From: Flagellimonas hadalis
GTDB lineage: Bacteria; Bacteroidota; Bacteroidia; Flavobacteriales; Flavobacteriaceae
Direction: 5' to 3'
DNA length: 64,000 nt
NCBI RefSeq assembly: GCF_007785775.2
Contig: NZ_VNIK02000001.1
Span: forward strand, 124,001-188,000
Shown: positions 6,898 to 14,238 of the stretch, in pieces
Layout of the letters: each line of letters opens with the position of its first letter
Numbering within the stretch: the first letter of the stretch is position 1
Program-made: the position numbers and the translations under genes
Notes under the pieces: model-generated
The model's database searches: none
Told to the model about the DNA's origin: nothing
Seen by the model: the letters and a program-made list of their open reading frames with translations, nothing else

Positions 6898-7824
6898 TTA
6901 AAATAGTATATCGATATGAAGTTCACTTTTCTCGCCTTCCACACCTGGGGTAAAATCGGTGGGAACCTCAGTACCTTTGATTACATCGCCATAGGAACTC
7001 TGCAACATAAAATTCAGGGTCCAATTGCCGGTCATCGTATAATTGACCACCCCATGGTACAACCCATCCTCACCTTGTATCAGATCTTGATTGTTTGGTG
7101 ATGAATGATTGCCCATGGAAGGTTCCGGCATTCGTGGATCTAGCAACAACGTCGCATTCTGAACCTTGCTGAAGGAAAACTGCGATGGGTCAGGGAAATC
7201 CCCGGCGGCTACTTCAGGCTGATTGTACCTGAATATGCCCGCTATCAATTCATTCTCTGCCACTCCGGGACTCACTGGAGCGATCAACGCGATGTAGTAT
7301 TGCCCCCCATCATTGCCAGTAAAAGCCGTCATGTTCAGGTTCATGTTGGGCTGCGGCTCCACCGTAATCTCTTGTTGAACCGAAAAGAATTCATCACCAA
7401 TGGTTATGGTGAGAAAAACCTCCCATCGGGCATCGGCAGCCGTTTCATGGTCAAAAACCGCATATCCCAAATAGTGATCATTGGCAGCCTCATAGGCTAG
7501 CTCATACCTGTGCGGACATGAATAGGCCACGTCATCTGCGTCCGTCCGAACAGGCAAGAATGTTATATTGGCATTTGGGACCACCTGATCCGTTGCGGTA
7601 TCTGTGATGTTGAACCGGAGTTCATTATAGCCCTTGAAAAAAGTGCCGTTCAAAGCCTCCAAGCTAATTTGATACCCATTGCCACTGAGTGATAACGCTT
7701 CTTCAAACTCATACTCATCCGTGACAACAGCGCCCAATTCCGCTTCGTAATCTGTTTTGTCAAGCGTACAGGACATCATAGCAGCAATACAAATCACCGT
7801 TATGACAAGATTGAAAATCTTCAT
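6898..7824 (-). CDS. Met/His-bearing lipoprotein with YtkA-like domain(s)
   Basis: 308 residues. The lipoprotein signal ends at Cys19 (MMSC). Two beta-sandwich halves can be seen. The N-terminal half contains ELRFNITD, a YSCPHRYEL site (about 102-109) and a GYAVF strand. The C-terminal half carries DPRMPEPSMGNH (about 229-240), then SSPN, then a GLYHGVVNYTMTGNWTLNF strand, which is the layout of YtkA/FixH-like domains with metal-binding Met and His. It is encoded directly before the copper-type receptor and coupled to it by 1 nt. I infer a surface or periplasmic copper-binding partner of the receptor. The family assignment is tentative. Confidence 0.65.
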   Translation of the reverse strand: MKIFNLVITVICIAAMMSCTLDKTDYEAELGAVVTDEYEFEEALSLSGNGYQISLEALNGTFFKGYNELRFNITDTATDQVVPNANITFLPVRTDADDVAYSCPHRYELAYEAANDHYLGYAVFDHETAADARWEVFLTITIGDEFFSVQQEITVEPQPNMNLNMTAFTGNDGGQYYIALIAPVSPGVAENELIAGIFRYNQPEVAAGDFPDPSQFSFSKVQNATLLLDPRMPEPSMGNHSSPNNQDLIQGEDGLYHGVVNYTMTGNWTLNFMLQSSYGDVIKGTEVPTDFTPGVEGEKSELHIDILF

Positions 7825-7966
7825 TATTGATGTATTTAAAACTGTTGGAAATCACCATCTATGCGCTTTGCCAAACACTTTATATGGATGTGGAAAAGTG
7901 TAAGGCATAGGCAAAAAGGTGCTTTTAAGTGAATAGCAGTAGGAGCAGCACCATTCACATGATGTT

Positions 7967-8341
7967 TTAAACCGATCGGATGGGTGGGCGGAGTAAGTTG
8001 GCTACTCTTAAGTGATCGTAAAAAAGATCGTAATACCCAGAGATTTTGGATTTTAGGTTGAGAAAATGGTTGTCCACACCTAAGCCTTTTGTGATTTCTT
8101 GGCAAAACACAACGGAGGTCTCTATGGAAAAAGTTTTTTTGTCCTTTGTGTCTTTTTCCTTTTCGGAGGCTTTGGCCAATTGTTTGGCCAGATAGCATTT
8201 GCCATCACATTTCAATTCTATTTTATCCTTGTTGACGCAAAGTTCATTTTTGATATAATCATAAAACACAATGTATTCCACGATGGGAACCATTGGTTTG
8301 AGTAGCATGTACAATGCAAATATGATTATATAGTTTTTCAT
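7967..8341 (-). CDS. Small Cys-motif membrane-anchored protein, paralogue A
   Basis: 124 residues, not a family I can name. One N-terminal hydrophobic helix (about 4-24, with KPMVPIVEY at its end) is followed by YDYIKNELC35VNKDK, IELKC45DGKC49YLAKQLA, a charged stretch and a His-containing tail. It is clearly paralogous to the gene at 8565-8957: the helix end, LCVNK and CDGKCYLAK are shared with identical C-x9-C-x3-C spacing. The conserved Cys triad beside a copper receptor suggests metal or disulfide chemistry at the membrane, but this is inference. The ATG at 8341 is supported by alignment with the paralogue. Confidence 0.72.
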   Translation of the reverse strand: MKNYIIIFALYMLLKPMVPIVEYIVFYDYIKNELCVNKDKIELKCDGKCYLAKQLAKASEKEKDTKDKKTFSIETSVVFCQEITKGLGVDNHFLNLKSKISGYYDLFYDHLRVANLLRPPIRSV

Positions 8342-8564
8342 ACAAGTGCGATGCCCAAAACAAAGGTTTTAGGCCATTCTTTTCTTGAACGGTTTGGGAT
8401 AAATAGTCGGTTATGAAGGCCGTGTGAATTTATTTCATTACATCTAGGCCATTCATAAGTCTATATAGAGGAATCTTTAGCTATACAGTATGAGGAATGT
8501 TACATAGGCCCAGCAAAAATGCATGACCAATGGACGTCCTGTAGCTGAAAAGCACGGAGATGAC

Positions 8565-8957
8565 CTATACCAGAGTTGTGGTAACATCTGAAATGGGTGG
8601 TTTCAGTAGGTGCTGTGAAAACGAATAGGAATACTCGTTATTTGGAATAACAAAGTTTTTTTTCTCGTGGTTCCCTTGGAAATTGGCAAATGCCACATGT
8701 AAGGCTTCCTGAAAATAAAGGGGAATGAACAAGAGATCCAATTGCGCAACAGGTATGCCTTTTTCAGGATTGTTGGTCTCACTTTCGGCAAGCATTTTGG
8801 CCAGATAACATTTGCCATCACAGTTCAGTTTCGGTTTTTCCTTGTTTACACATAGAACCGTTGAAATGTAATCGTAGTTAAACGCATATTCCACGTATGG
8901 AACAATGGGTTTAAAGGAATGGATTATAAATAATATGGCAAGTGTTGTGTGTTTCAC
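8565..8957 (-). CDS. Small Cys-motif membrane-anchored protein, paralogue B
   Basis: About 130 residues from GTG at 8957. This start aligns with paralogue A and lies just after a predicted promoter (8976-8983); a TTG at 8996 would lie upstream of that promoter. The hydrophobic helix ends in KPIVPYVEY, then YDYISTVLC36VNKEK, LNC46DGKC50YLAKMLAES, an aromatic middle (LLFIPLYF) and a tail ending in LLKPPISDVTTTLV. The C-x9-C-x3-C motif is identical in spacing to paralogue A. The function is unknown. It is the first gene of the copper cluster. Confidence 0.68.
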   Translation of the reverse strand: MKHTTLAILFIIHSFKPIVPYVEYAFNYDYISTVLCVNKEKPKLNCDGKCYLAKMLAESETNNPEKGIPVAQLDLLFIPLYFQEALHVAFANFQGNHEKKNFVIPNNEYSYSFSQHLLKPPISDVTTTLV

Positions 8958-8975
8958 GCCTCCTTTTAAACTATG

Positions 8976-8983
8976 CAAAAATA
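8976..8983 (-). promoter_or_regulatory. Predicted -7 element at the head of the copper cluster
   Basis: The minus strand has TATTTTTG, a perfect TAnnTTTG, 18 nt before the GTG start at 8957. The -33 region is weak (TTAGG). An imperfect inverted repeat (ATCAATCAA / TTGATTGcgAT, about 8991-9021) overlaps the upstream region and could be an operator. Confidence 0.45.
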
Positions 8984-9063
8984 ATATATAAATCAATCAA
9001 GACCTAAAAATTGATTGCGATAAAATCCATGCCCTATACTTTTTCAAAACCCAGACGAATCCA

Positions 9064-9071
9064 TATCTTTG
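9064..9071 (+). promoter_or_regulatory. Predicted -7 element before the TPP riboswitch
   Basis: TATCTTTG matches TAnnTTTG and predicts a start of transcription near 9077, at the 5' edge of the riboswitch. Confidence 0.5.
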
Positions 9072-9078
9072 TCAATAT

Positions 9079-9169
9079 ATGGGGTGTCCTGTGTTTGCAG
9101 GGCTGAGATCATACCCGGAAGTCGACCACTTCGCACCTGATCCAGGTAATACTGGCGTAGGGATTTGGC
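9079..9169 (+). promoter_or_regulatory. TPP (THI-box) riboswitch
   Basis: The conserved core is directly readable: GGGGTGTCC at the 5' side, then GGGCTGAGATcatACCC (9100-9116), ACCTGATCCAGGTAATACTGG (split over 9135-9154) and GCGTAGGGA at the 3' side. This is the thiamine-pyrophosphate aptamer. The gene downstream is a PnuC-family transporter. The 5' strand (ATGGGGT, 9079-9085) can also pair with ACCCCAT (9199-9205), which is followed by a run of seven T, a plausible expression platform. Confidence 0.93.
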
Positions 9170-9237
9170 ATGGCCGTTTGGCAGAATTCCATTTTGGGTA
9201 CCCCATGTTTTTTTGTAACCACGGATACCCAATTGAA

Positions 9238-9831
9238 ATGGAAATCTTTTTACAATTGACTTTTTTGCAATGGCTGGGTACGGCCTTTGGTGTGGTCCAA
9301 GTACTTTTGGCCAGACAAAATAATGTCCACAATTATCTTTTTGGTATTGTCGCCATTTTGATCAGTATCTGGGTGATGTACCAATCCCGTCTCTATGCCG
9401 ATATTTTGCTCAATCTATATTATTTGGTCATGAGCATCTATGGTTGGTTCTATTGGAAAATAGGCAGACAGCGAAAAGAGGCCCCTATTTCATTTGCAAC
9501 AAAAAAAGAGCAGGGTATCGCATTGGGGATTGTCCTCGGATGCTTTATATTGATGGCCTACTGGCTGTCAGGGCACACGGACACCGATGTTCCTTACTGG
9601 GATGCGGTCGTCTGCGCCTTCGCTTGGGCGGGCATGTGGTTGATGGCCAAACGGAAAATAGAGAACTGGATCTACCTGAACATCAGCAATCTGATATCCA
9701 TACCCCTTTTGATCTATAAGGAACTCTATATCTATGCCGGACTTACTGCATTTCTTTTCGCAGTGGCCGTTTCCGGATATATCAAATGGAAAAAAATACT
9801 GAAACGCGAAGATGAATATGCAGGGGCTTAA
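9238..9831 (+). CDS. pnuT: PnuC-family thiamine transporter (PnuT type)
   Basis: 197 residues from the ATG at 9238; an upstream extension of the frame would run through the riboswitch. Seven to eight hydrophobic helices are visible. The chain has the PnuC-family features FGIVAILISIWVMYQ, LYADILLNLYYLVMSIYGWFYW and KRKIENWIYLNISNLISIPLL. PnuC itself imports nicotinamide riboside; members under TPP riboswitch control in Bacteroidota are assigned as thiamine transporters (PnuT), so thiamine is the likely substrate. It is inner-membrane and repressed by TPP through the riboswitch. The last 20 nt overlap the next gene. Confidence 0.88.
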   Translation: MEIFLQLTFLQWLGTAFGVVQVLLARQNNVHNYLFGIVAILISIWVMYQSRLYADILLNLYYLVMSIYGWFYWKIGRQRKEAPISFATKKEQGIALGIVLGCFILMAYWLSGHTDTDVPYWDAVVCAFAWAGMWLMAKRKIENWIYLNISNLISIPLLIYKELYIYAGLTAFLFAVAVSGYIKWKKILKREDEYAGA

Positions 9832-10831
9832 GGGGCTTTGTTTTGGCCAGGAGGAGTTGCCAAAGGAAGTGTTGGACTGGATTGCCCAACAAAACCTTTG
9901 GAATCTTTGGGTGCCCAGATGTTATGGTGGCCTGGAACTGTCACTGACCGAAGGGTTGGAAAAATTGAAGGAACTGGCCCGGATAGATGGAAGTCTTGGA
10001 TGGACGGTGACCCTTTGCAGTGGGGCCAATTTCTTTATCGGAAATCTACAAAAGGAAGTGGCGGCCGAAATCTTCATGAACGGAAAAAAACCGATTTTTG
10101 GAGGCAGTGGGGGTGTGTTCGGTACCGCAGATCGGCAAGGCAATGGTTATGTGGTTTCAGGAAAATGGAAATACGCCACCGGTGCCCGCTACCTGACCCA
10201 TTTTACGCTCAATGCCAAAATACGGGAAGAAGGCAGGGAGGTGCTTACAGATGATGGGGTCCCCTTGGTGCGTTCTTTTGTCCTTGAACGGGACGACGTT
10301 GAAATCTGCAGGGATTGGGATACAATGGGACTGAGGGCCACGACCACGGAATCTTTTACCGTGGAATCCCAATGGGTGGATGGCCGCTATACATTTTTAT
10401 ATGATGAACTGCATCAGCCACATCTGATTTTTAAAGTACCCTTTTCGGCATTTGCAGACCTTACCCTATGGGTAAATTATATTGGGATGGCCCAACATTT
10501 TCTGGAAGAGGCGCAAAACATAGTTGGGCCTGAGCCAACCCTGAACAAACTCCTGTCCATCACAGCGAGTGCAGCACAGTTGGCCAATGAACTTGCACAG
10601 CGTGTGGAACAACTGGTCCATTCTGGGAAACAAGTGCCAGAAGAAATGGAACTCGAAATCCATCAAGAAGCTTCTGAATCGGTGCGTTTGCTTTCTGGGG
10701 CAATGATTGGGGCTTACCCTTTGTTGGGGATTAGGGCATCCAGTATGCAAAACCCCCTGAACCAGATATTCAGGGATTATTTTACCGCTACGCAGCATCA
10801 TATTTTCAGTGCTGGGGGAAAGAGAAGCTGA
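9812..10831 (+). CDS. Acyl-CoA dehydrogenase-fold flavoprotein (possible monooxygenase)
   Basis: 339 residues; ATG at 9812 (a second at 9818), overlapping the pnuT end by 20 nt. The N-terminal helical domain has LARIDGSLGWTVTLCSGANFF. The middle beta-domain has GGSGGVFGTADRQGNGYVV, GKWKYATGA and FVLERDDVEICRDWDTMGLRATTT, as in the DszC/HsaA-like branch of the acyl-CoA dehydrogenase superfamily. It is about 40-60 residues shorter than classical enzymes. The usual catalytic Glu cannot be assigned by eye. Co-transcription with pnuT behind a TPP riboswitch suggests a link to thiamine or pyrimidine salvage, but this is inference. Confidence 0.78.
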   Translation: MNMQGLKGLCFGQEELPKEVLDWIAQQNLWNLWVPRCYGGLELSLTEGLEKLKELARIDGSLGWTVTLCSGANFFIGNLQKEVAAEIFMNGKKPIFGGSGGVFGTADRQGNGYVVSGKWKYATGARYLTHFTLNAKIREEGREVLTDDGVPLVRSFVLERDDVEICRDWDTMGLRATTTESFTVESQWVDGRYTFLYDELHQPHLIFKVPFSAFADLTLWVNYIGMAQHFLEEAQNIVGPEPTLNKLLSITASAAQLANELAQRVEQLVHSGKQVPEEMELEIHQEASESVRLLSGAMIGAYPLLGIRASSMQNPLNQIFRDYFTATQHHIFSAGGKRS

Positions 10832-11092
10832 TCTCAACTTCACCTGTGACATACAGCCAAAATCATGGGACTATCTAACGAGCTCTTGGTTTCCTAAATC
10901 TTCAATGGTTTTTGGTGAAAATTAGGGTTTGTTCAAAAAAACCAAACTTTTGTCACCCCTAACAAAGATTTTTACAACTTAAAATTGAGAACCTGATTTT
11001 TTTGGATTGGAAAACAAGTTTGAGCAACGCTATTTTCAATCATCCGGATCATGGGGACCAAAACTCAATTAACCAACCTTTAATTCTTTTTT

Positions 11093-12676
11093 ATGAAACA
11101 TTTTTTATTGACAACCTTCTTGATTGTACCCATGTTGTTGGGTGCTCAAATGATGGGAGGACCTGACCGGAAGCCCGGTGAGGGGGAAGGACCTTTTGAC
11201 AGGCTCATCATACGTGGCGTAACCTTGATCGATGGGACCGGGGGGCCACCAAGAGGACCAGTGGATATTGTGGTAGAGAAAAACAAGATAGTCGATGTGG
11301 TGGGCGTAGGTGCTCCCCATGTACCTATTGATGAGTCCAAACGTCCCAAATTGGGCACGGGCAACACGAAAGAAATCGATGCTACAGGGAAATATCTAAT
11401 GCCCGGCATCGTAGATCTTCATGTCCATACGGGTGGGGTGCCAAAGGCACCAGAAGCAGAGTACGTGTACAAATTGTGGTTGGCCAATGGGATCACCACC
11501 GTGAGGGGAGTCCCTTTTGGAGATTTGGAGTGGTCCCTCAAGGAACGCGAAAGGAGTGCCAAGAACGAAATCGTTGCACCACGAATGGTCTCATTCCATC
11601 GCATCGGCAATGGAAAAGAATGGCAAGGCCGCAAGATCTTGACTCCAGAAGTAGCTAGGGAATGGGTACAATATGCCAAGAAGAAAGGGGTTGACGGATT
11701 GAAATTGGGTGCACATGAGCCATCCATCATGAAGGCGGTCTTGGAAGAAGCCAATTCTTTGGGAATGGGCAGCACCGCCCACTTGGCACAGAGCGGGGTC
11801 GCACAGATGAACGCCATTGATGCTGCCCGACTTGGATTGACCAGCATGACACACTTCTACGGACTGTTCGAGTCCATGTACGAGAACCACGATGTACAAC
11901 CTTTCCCCATAGATATCAACTATGGCGATGAACAGCACCGTTTTGGACAAGTGGCCCGGCAATGGAACTTGGTGAAACCGGGTGGTGAAAAGTGGAATGC
12001 CCTTTTGGACGAATTCCTGAAATTGGATTTCTACATCAACCCGACCATGACCATCTATTCCGCAGGGAGGGACGTGATGCGTGCACGCAACGCCGATTGG
12101 CACGAAAAATATACGCTGCCCTCCCAAATGGATTTCTTCGAACCAAGCCGTAAGAACCATGGTGCCTATTGGTTCGACTGGACCACCGAGGATGAGGTGG
12201 CATGGAAGAAATACTATCAGGTATGGATGCAGTTCCTGAACGAGTACAAGAACATGGGCGGAAAAGTGACCGTGGGCTCCGACTCCGGGTTTATCTACCA
12301 ATTGTACGGTTTTGGGACCATTTTGGAATTGGAGATGTTGCAGGAAGCAGGTTTCCATCCCCTTGAAGTGGTCCGTGCCGCCACCATGCACGGTGCCGAG
12401 GAGGTGTTCAAGCCCCTCAACAAGCCCATCGAGTTCGGGGTAGTGCGCCCTGGTCTTTTGGCCGATATGATCCTTGTGGACGAAAACCCCCTTCAAAACT
12501 TCAAAGTGCTGTATGGCACTGGCGCCATACGTCTGAACGATGAAACCGGAAAACCTGAAAGGGTGGGAGGAATCGAATATACCATCAAGGACGGTATCAT
12601 ATACGACGCCAAGCAATTGCTACGTGATGTGGAAGCCATGGTGGACAAACAAAAGAAAGAAAGAGCAGGAAAATAA
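11093..12676 (+). CDS. Secreted amidohydrolase (imidazolonepropionase/prolidase-like)
   Basis: 527 residues with a signal peptide (MKHFLLTTFLIVPMLLGAQ). The chain opens with a beta-sandwich segment RLIIRGVTLIDGTGGPP, then YLMPGIVDLH110VH112, the first metal site. Further His/Asp ligands follow in STAHLAQ, SMTHFYG and VGSDSGF, a TIM-barrel amidohydrolase arrangement, and LADMILVDENPL near the end. It is a zinc-type hydrolase of cyclic amides or dipeptides exported to the periplasm. It is monocistronic, ending at a terminator shared with the convergent peptidase gene. The exact substrate is not known. Confidence 0.85.
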   Translation: MKHFLLTTFLIVPMLLGAQMMGGPDRKPGEGEGPFDRLIIRGVTLIDGTGGPPRGPVDIVVEKNKIVDVVGVGAPHVPIDESKRPKLGTGNTKEIDATGKYLMPGIVDLHVHTGGVPKAPEAEYVYKLWLANGITTVRGVPFGDLEWSLKERERSAKNEIVAPRMVSFHRIGNGKEWQGRKILTPEVAREWVQYAKKKGVDGLKLGAHEPSIMKAVLEEANSLGMGSTAHLAQSGVAQMNAIDAARLGLTSMTHFYGLFESMYENHDVQPFPIDINYGDEQHRFGQVARQWNLVKPGGEKWNALLDEFLKLDFYINPTMTIYSAGRDVMRARNADWHEKYTLPSQMDFFEPSRKNHGAYWFDWTTEDEVAWKKYYQVWMQFLNEYKNMGGKVTVGSDSGFIYQLYGFGTILELEMLQEAGFHPLEVVRAATMHGAEEVFKPLNKPIEFGVVRPGLLADMILVDENPLQNFKVLYGTGAIRLNDETGKPERVGGIEYTIKDGIIYDAKQLLRDVEAMVDKQKKERAGK

Positions 12677-12740
12677 CCGACCAAACCCTCTGAAGATCAC
12701 TATTTCTAAGCAGGTGGACATCATGCAAATGATGCCACAA

Positions 12741-12784
12741 AACAAAACCCCCTTTGTTGGCTAAAGGGGGTTTGTTCTTTTATT
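12741..12784. terminator. Bidirectional intrinsic terminator
   Basis: ACCCCCTTT and AAAGGGGGT form the core stem with a short loop. It is flanked by AACAAA/TTTGTT and a T-rich tail on the plus side and an A/T-rich tract on the minus side. It lies between convergent genes ending at 12676 and 12803. Confidence 0.8.
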
Positions 12785-12802
12785 TGGGTATGATGGATTC
12801 AT

Positions 12803-14095
12803 TTATTTTCTCAATCCGGCTTGTGCCAAGGTGATCAAAAGTGCCAGTTGTATGGATTCATCACCAGGTTCATCATTAAGGAACCATTCGTGCAGTGAGT
12901 GCGCTCCGCCTCCCTTTCCGCCCCGGCCGATGCACACGGAAGGTATTCCTTTGGAAACGGGAATATTGATGTTCGTGGACCCACGTCCCAAACTTGGCGT
13001 TGCCCCAAAATATTGTGTGGCGGCCATGCTCCTTTGGATGAGGGGCAGGGAAGGGGAAAGCTCTCCAGAGGGCCTATCCCCAATCTTGATGAGTTCGTAA
13101 GTCACTTCATCCCGTACACCACTATTATTGTACTCCACAATGGCCTTTTCCACCGATTTTTTGAAAATAGTTTCAATTTCATCCAAATTTTTTGGGTCCA
13201 CGGCACGCATATCCACTTCCATCCACGATTCGAAGGGAATGGAATTCACCGAGGTTCCCCCACCGATACGGCCCACATTGAAACTGGTCCTTGGAATATC
13301 TCCCGAAGTATAGTCCCATGCATCCTTGGAAAAAATAGCAATGACCTTTCCCAGGGCATGGTGCGGGTTGGCAAGCCCAAAGGCACCCCACGAATGCCCG
13401 CCAGGACCTTTTATGGTCAGTTTATATCGTTTGGAGCCCAATCCGGCATTGCTTATCCGCCCCAAACTTCCCCCGTCGATAGCTATCCACGAATCGATGT
13501 CCAGCCCAGATTCGTTAAAAATGTGCTTCATTCCCCTGAGGTCACCCAAGCCTTCTTCACCGACTGTTCCCACGATAAGAATGTCTTTTTTGGTCTTTAT
13601 CTCTGCCTTGTTCATGGCCTTCAGCATGCTGATGAGCATGGCCAATCCGCGGGTATCGTCCCCAATGCCGGGAGCCTTCAAGGTGTCCCCGACCTTTTTT
13701 ACGGTAACATCGGTCCCTTCGGGAAAGACCACATCCAAATGCGCATCAACGCCCACGTAGCCCGATTCGCCAGGACTTCCTTTCCGCAGACCGATCACAT
13801 TGCCGACCTTGTCGGTCCAGATGCTGTCCACGCCAGCTTCCTGGAGCATTTTGGAGAAAACCTTTCCACGTTCATCCTCCATAAAGGGAGGTGCCGGTAC
13901 TTCGGTGAGTGTGATCAAATCTTGAGTGGTTTCATCTTTTTGCTCTTTGATAAAATCAAAAGCGGCCTTGACCTGTTTTGTGCTGGCCAAGCGTTCCACT
14001 TCCTTGGTATATTTGGCTTCGATTTTTTCTTGGGCCATTGTCGAATATGACAATAATCCGAAGGTCATTAGCAGGCCCCATGCGATTTGTTTCAT
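12803..14095 (-). CDS. Secreted M20-family metallopeptidase (PepT-like)
   Basis: 430 residues from ATG 14095 (MKQIAWGLLM...STMAQ signal peptide); the 17 codons upstream look like leader. The di-zinc peptidase pattern is clear: GVDAHLDVVFPEG (His/Asp), PGIGDDTRGLAML (bridging Asp), VGTVGEEGLGDLRG (Glu-Glu) and GGGAHSLHEW (C-terminal His). The dimerisation lid with KGPGGHSWGAFG lies between. It probably acts on small peptides in the periplasm. It lies downstream of the OmpA gene, separated by a strong hairpin, and so is probably transcribed on its own. Confidence 0.88.
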   Translation of the reverse strand: MKQIAWGLLMTFGLLSYSTMAQEKIEAKYTKEVERLASTKQVKAAFDFIKEQKDETTQDLITLTEVPAPPFMEDERGKVFSKMLQEAGVDSIWTDKVGNVIGLRKGSPGESGYVGVDAHLDVVFPEGTDVTVKKVGDTLKAPGIGDDTRGLAMLISMLKAMNKAEIKTKKDILIVGTVGEEGLGDLRGMKHIFNESGLDIDSWIAIDGGSLGRISNAGLGSKRYKLTIKGPGGHSWGAFGLANPHHALGKVIAIFSKDAWDYTSGDIPRTSFNVGRIGGGTSVNSIPFESWMEVDMRAVDPKNLDEIETIFKKSVEKAIVEYNNSGVRDEVTYELIKIGDRPSGELSPSLPLIQRSMAATQYFGATPSLGRGSTNINIPVSKGIPSVCIGRGGKGGGAHSLHEWFLNDEPGDESIQLALLITLAQAGLRK

Positions 14096-14141
14096 GATCG
14101 GTGTTCTTTTTAGGTTTAGTTTGATGATTGACAGTTTTAAA

Positions 14142-14171
14142 CACAAAAGCGCAAATACATGCGCTTTTGTG
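14142..14171 (-). terminator. Strong hairpin after the T9SS adhesin/OmpA operon
   Basis: A perfect 12-bp stem (CACAAAAGCGCA / TGCGCTTTTGTG) with a 6-nt loop, followed on the minus strand by TTTAAAAC. It lies between the OmpA stop (14239) and the peptidase start (14095). Confidence 0.65.
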
Positions 14172-14238
14172 ACCGTAATCCCTGTGAAGGTAACGGTTTT
14201 CCCAAACTAAAACTAAACCAAGCTTTACCTTTCCATGC

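Noticed and set aside
7836..8198. Minus-strand frame of 120 codons overlapping paralogue A
   Set aside because: Different frame from the gene at 7967-8341, whose Cys motif and helix are shared with a neighbour; the composition (RHKGQKNFFHRD...) looks like a frame shadow.
8958..8966. AGGAGG as a Shine-Dalgarno for the gene at 8957
   Set aside because: Only about 1 nt separates it from the GTG, too close for normal use, and Bacteroidota rarely depend on this signal. It may be chance or reduce rather than aid initiation.
11591..12616. Long minus-strand frame (341 codons) opposite the amidohydrolase
   Set aside because: Antisense shadow of a gene with clear metal-site motifs.
12899..14050. Long plus-strand frame (383 codons) opposite the M20 peptidase
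   Set aside because: It is exactly antisense to a gene with all catalytic motifs; Pro/His/Gly-rich shadow composition and no family.
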